Positions 60,715-64,000 of a stretch of DNA of 64,000 bases are shown here, piece by piece; position 1 is the first letter of the stretch, and every line of letters starts with the position of its first letter. The stretch comes from Odontocerum albicorne (Eukaryota > Arthropoda > Insecta > Trichoptera > Odontoceridae). The stretch lies in contig OX463839.1 of NCBI GenBank assembly GCA_949825065.1, positions 34,109,540 to 34,173,539 of the forward strand, in the 5' to 3' direction. The position numbers and the translations under genes were made by a program. The notes under the pieces were generated by a model, which searched no databases, was not told the origin of the DNA, and saw only the letters and a list, made by a program, of their open reading frames with translations.

Positions 60715-60870
60715 GTTTTTCGGCGTTGTTTCCGTGTTGGGATGCCTTAAATGATGGCTAGGCAATGTTTTTGACATTACCTTGAAGATAAAAGCTGTGA
60801 CGCTTTTAAAACGTAGGCCATCATTTAAGCTAACTCAACATGGGAACACACCCGAAAAACATTTTAAACT
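60715..60870. mobile_element. Inverted-repeat element B, 156 bp
   Basis: Ends AGTTTAAAACGTTTTTCGGC and AGTTTAAAATGTTTTTCGGG (inverse) match for over 20 bp, and the inner arms CTTAAATGATGGC also pair. A central stem AAAAGC / GCTTTT around TGTGAC parallels that of element A. Non-coding. Confidence 0.6.
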
Positions 60871-61639
60871 AGTGAAAAACACTCGTGAAAATATATTTGT
60901 TAACAACGCAGACATCCAAAAAATTTAAGGATACGGAATCACGGAGTACAGAATAGACCAATCTTAACAGTAATTCGGATTTGATACAACTGATAAATTT
61001 AACTCAGCAGTGGCTTCAGTTTTGCTCAGTTCGATCACACCACTACCCACACTATAGTGGGGGACAAAATAAGTTCCCATCAAGCGCGATCTACACTTGA
61101 AGATCAAAATCTTCTTTATTATAAGTACAACGAATCGAAATATTCTTTATTATGAGGAAGAAAGAACTACCCAAAGGGAGTCCACCTCCGGCAGAAACAC
61201 ATCTGAGTTAAAAAAAATAGCAGCTACGACGAACTTAAAATTCGACTTCACAGGAGAAGGAAAATGACTTGCAGTTTGTGGTGGCTGGAACACTTGGATC
61301 AAATGAGCGAGAAACCAACGATGATATTGTAAAATCAAACATCAGATCAATTGGATGGACAAGGGTTGGATAACGAGTTAGCGTGATTAGAGATTTTGGA
61401 AGGCTTGGGTATCACCCAGTGAAACAATGTTATAAGGGATATATAGAGAAGAGTGGGTTATCAATTCCTTACAGGGCCTACATTCTTGGGGTGATGAATC
61501 TTTTGTCAAAAATGAACGAAAGGTGTCGAAAATTAAGATAAGTCAATGAGGTGTTTTTTATGCGACGTTTGGTAATTGATAAGTTTGCAAAATTGATTTG
61601 GATTTCTTTTCTTTTAATTCGTCATGTTCTTTACATAGC

Positions 61640-62110
61640 AGTCTTAATCTTTAGATAGCAGTCTTAATCTTGCGAATAAATTGAACGCACTGTAGATAGA
61701 ATGACAAGTCTACATTTTTTACGGTTAGTAGCATTTCTAGTATATTCTTGTAGTAAGCTGTTGTTGCATTCCTTACTAGGTACGAGTATGGTGATCTGCC
61801 ACGTGACTGAGACCCTTCTACTTTCACTAAGATCACCAGTCTCTCCATGGTATCTTCCTATCCGATAACATGGCCGAAGTATTTGAGCATTCGCTATTGT
61901 CAAAAGCGTATATCTTCTTGCTTTCATTTTATCTCGATGTTCATGCTTTGGTACCACGCCGAAAGATTGGGAAAATCAATTATCTGAAAAGGTTTACTTT
62001 CGTAAGCCCAGTAATATTCCTGTCTCTTCATATGGTCTTCAATTTATCCAGATCCCGTGATGGCGCTTCTCCTTTTTACTTCCGTTTAATGTCCGTCATT
62101 AGTTGATATC
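61640..62110 (-). mobile_element. LINE reverse transcriptase fragment
   Basis: Minus-strand pieces in shifting frames: RDRNITGLTKVNLFR, LIFPIFRRGTKA, LKYFGHVIG, then MERLVILVKVEGSQSRGRSP. This is the same protein region as 58299-58523 followed by its more C-terminal part, with stops and shifts. Confidence 0.6.
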
Positions 62111-63079
62111 AAAGAGCTAAGGTACTGGTATATATACCGATCCACGACCTCACAATTACCGATGTATATTATTTCCGCTCTATTCATGTTATGGCAATTT
62201 CGATTTGAATAACCTTTTTAAGGATTAATGGTTTGACTTATCTTCTATACACATGATATTACAAGGTATCCATACGTCTTTATTTATTACCTACCATCAT
62301 TCCCTATGAATATTTAAAAATGAAAAAATAATAATTTGCTTTTACATTATTTTGGTGTAAATAAGTTTTGTCAAGTTGGCTAAAAATAAATAAAATATCC
62401 AGAGAATTCACATCGTAAAACGTGTGTTAGTAAAATTGTAAAAGATTTGTTTGCAGTTTATCGAAAAAAACTATTTGCTAAGTCCTCGAAAACTGTTAGG
62501 CCAAATCCCAAACTTACGGACTTTCAAAAAGCGTTATACTCGTATAACATTCAAGGAAACAAGACGTACTTTGGGATCAATATTTTTATTAACAATATAA
62601 TCAAGTCAAAAGGAGCTGGAATTTGGTACATCTTGAGTTTTAGTTGTCTACAGGGAAGCCATATTATAATTATGTAAAGTATTTTTAATTTTAAATAACT
62701 ATTGTTAAATTTTATTATTTTGATTTATATGAATCAGATAAATAAATATTTGTAGTTCATCAACAGTAATTTTACGAATGAAATGTTTGCGTAACTTGGA
62801 GGTGAAACTGGATTAACATTAAAAATCCATTTGCGGTTACTAATTTTTTTCACTCATTCAACCAACTTATGGGAAACATTTACATATCCTAGTTACTGGT
62901 TCAGACATGTTGAAGAGCGTGGCCGAGAGACAATATTATCTTCGGACCGATTAATCGGGACATCAATAACAACCTTGGTGTATGGAAGCGAAGACTTCGC
63001 TTCGGCGAAGAGTGATAAGAGCGGAATAAATGCTAATATTTCCTACTCTATCAAGCATTGTAATACCAGTTATTCTAGC

Positions 63080-63330
63080 CATAACTCGTATAAAAGATAT
63101 ACGTGATATAAGTAGAATAACTAGTGTTACAATATTTAATAGAGTAAGAAATAATCGAATATAGGATAATTGTTTGTTAAAAATGGGTGTTATTAAGAAC
63201 ATAATCTTGAGATAAATTGGTCATATTAAGATAATGAGCCGAAAAAGATTGACAAAACAAATACTCGTAGATGTGTCGGAATACATGGTGAGGCAGAAAA
63301 GAGAGAGAGGATGAAGGTAAAGAAATTTTA
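63080..63330 (+). mobile_element. LINE C-terminal fragment
   Basis: Plus-strand frame: NRVRNNRI, stop, LLKMGVIKNIILR, stop, then IGHIKIMSRKRLTKQI and VDVSEYMVRQKRER. It matches the WFGHVKRM...RLTK pattern with decay. Possibly extends left to about 62895 (WFRHVEERGRET). Confidence 0.5.
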
Positions 63331-64000
63331 ACTGAGGAAAGGTAAGAAATAAGATAAACATAAGAGCGTGTATGACGAGATATATAGATGTGAACAAGGC
63401 GATGCTGTTTGTAGGGATAGAAAGGCGTGGCAATCTGTCCTACCTGTCTACTCCAAAATGAACATATCGTTATGGTATATATGTTAACTGTTAAACCCAT
63501 TAATCGATAATGGACTGGGTATTCCTTTTTCTATATCTATTTTTATAATTACGTGTCGCCGAAGAAAAATAGATGTCATTTTCTTTGTTCAATTAAGCCA
63601 GCACTGATGAGATATATCGATTATGAAGGGAGTACCGACCTCGAATTCGTTTTTGTGTGTTTATTTATTCACTTCTTTTGACGCTATAATTTTTTTAAAC
63701 GGTTGACACATTATTGAAGGCTAAGTTTTTATGCCTGATCGACATTTAATCGAGTGTTTATTCCGCATTTTGTGACTAATCCCCAACTTGACAGCCTTGT
63801 CTATTGATTTGGTTTCCAATAATTTGAAAAAGTATGAAGATTGGTTATAACTTTTCAAATGATTGGAAATTATAAATTATTCAAATTATTTTCAAATTAT
63901 TCAAATTATTGGAAATTAATATTTTCAAACTATTATACAAGTACAATGTTTAAAAATTAACAAGTACTTGAAACACCATCAAAATTTCAAGATGTCATTT

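Larger units (their letters stand above)
50910..64000. other. Gene-free right end, probably FLVCR intron
   Basis: No exon is recognisable in these 13 kb. Because the FLVCR reading frame needs at least one exon upstream of 50909, the stretch is most likely intron on the minus strand. It holds LINE fragments, three SINE copies, an inverted-repeat element and AT-rich sequence. Confidence 0.6.

Noticed and set aside
61150..61338. Minus-strand 62-codon frame
   Set aside because: No recognisable motif and no splice context; surrounding frames are similar in quality.
62831..63106. 91-codon plus-strand frame as a novel gene
   Set aside because: It begins with a decayed (W)FRHVEERGRET motif typical of LINE ends and lacks gene structure; likely repeat-derived.

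Overview
The window is nuclear DNA from an arthropod, most likely an insect. It is roughly two-thirds A+T. It has spliced genes with GT-AG introns, tRNA-derived SINEs, LINE tails, mariner/Tc1, hAT and TTAA-flanked elements, and Helitrons. I see no bacterial, phage or organellar features. The sequence alone does not settle the insect order.

Three host genes can be reconstructed exon by exon. (1) Minus strand, 20376 down to 2308: a complete 14-exon SLC5-family sodium/solute symporter of 597 aa, closest to the monocarboxylate/multivitamin (SMCT/SMVT) branch, with a poly(A) signal at 2250-2255. Its last exon is only 57 nt and lies 2.7 kb beyond exon 13. (2) Plus strand, 26322-33451: a complete 6-exon gene for the exosome ring subunit EXOSC7 (Rrp42), 305 aa. 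(3) Minus strand, 50909 down to 45535: the last five exons (275 codons) of an FLVCR-type major facilitator transporter; its 5' exons were not found and probably lie beyond 64000. The SLC5 gene and EXOSC7 are divergent across 6 kb of repeats. EXOSC7 and FLVCR are convergent across about 12 kb of gene-free, AT-rich DNA. The genes look functionally unrelated (membrane transport, RNA decay, membrane transport); nothing suggests a shared pathway.

The rest is mobile DNA, much of it nested. The most intact element is a 1287-bp mariner at 13935-15221 with perfect 31-bp terminal inverted repeats and an open 339-aa DD34D transposase, sitting in SLC5 intron 5 inside a SINE. Other elements are a decayed DD41D mariner-type element in EXOSC7 intron 1, a frameshifted mariner just after the EXOSC7 poly(A) signal, internally deleted mariners, an internally deleted Helitron at 24586-26025 and a short one at 43472-43777. 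There are also two hAT MITEs, four TTAA-flanked piggyBac-like MITEs, about 16 copies of one tRNA-derived SINE family, and several LINE 3' ends.

Stretches not explained by genes or clear elements include hairpins of pre-miRNA size (5754, 18880, 24411, 39252), several mini-satellites, a 17-codon repeat array and a splice-donor duplication within the last FLVCR intron, and a strong excess of the 9-mer TACTCGTAT outside the central 34 kb.
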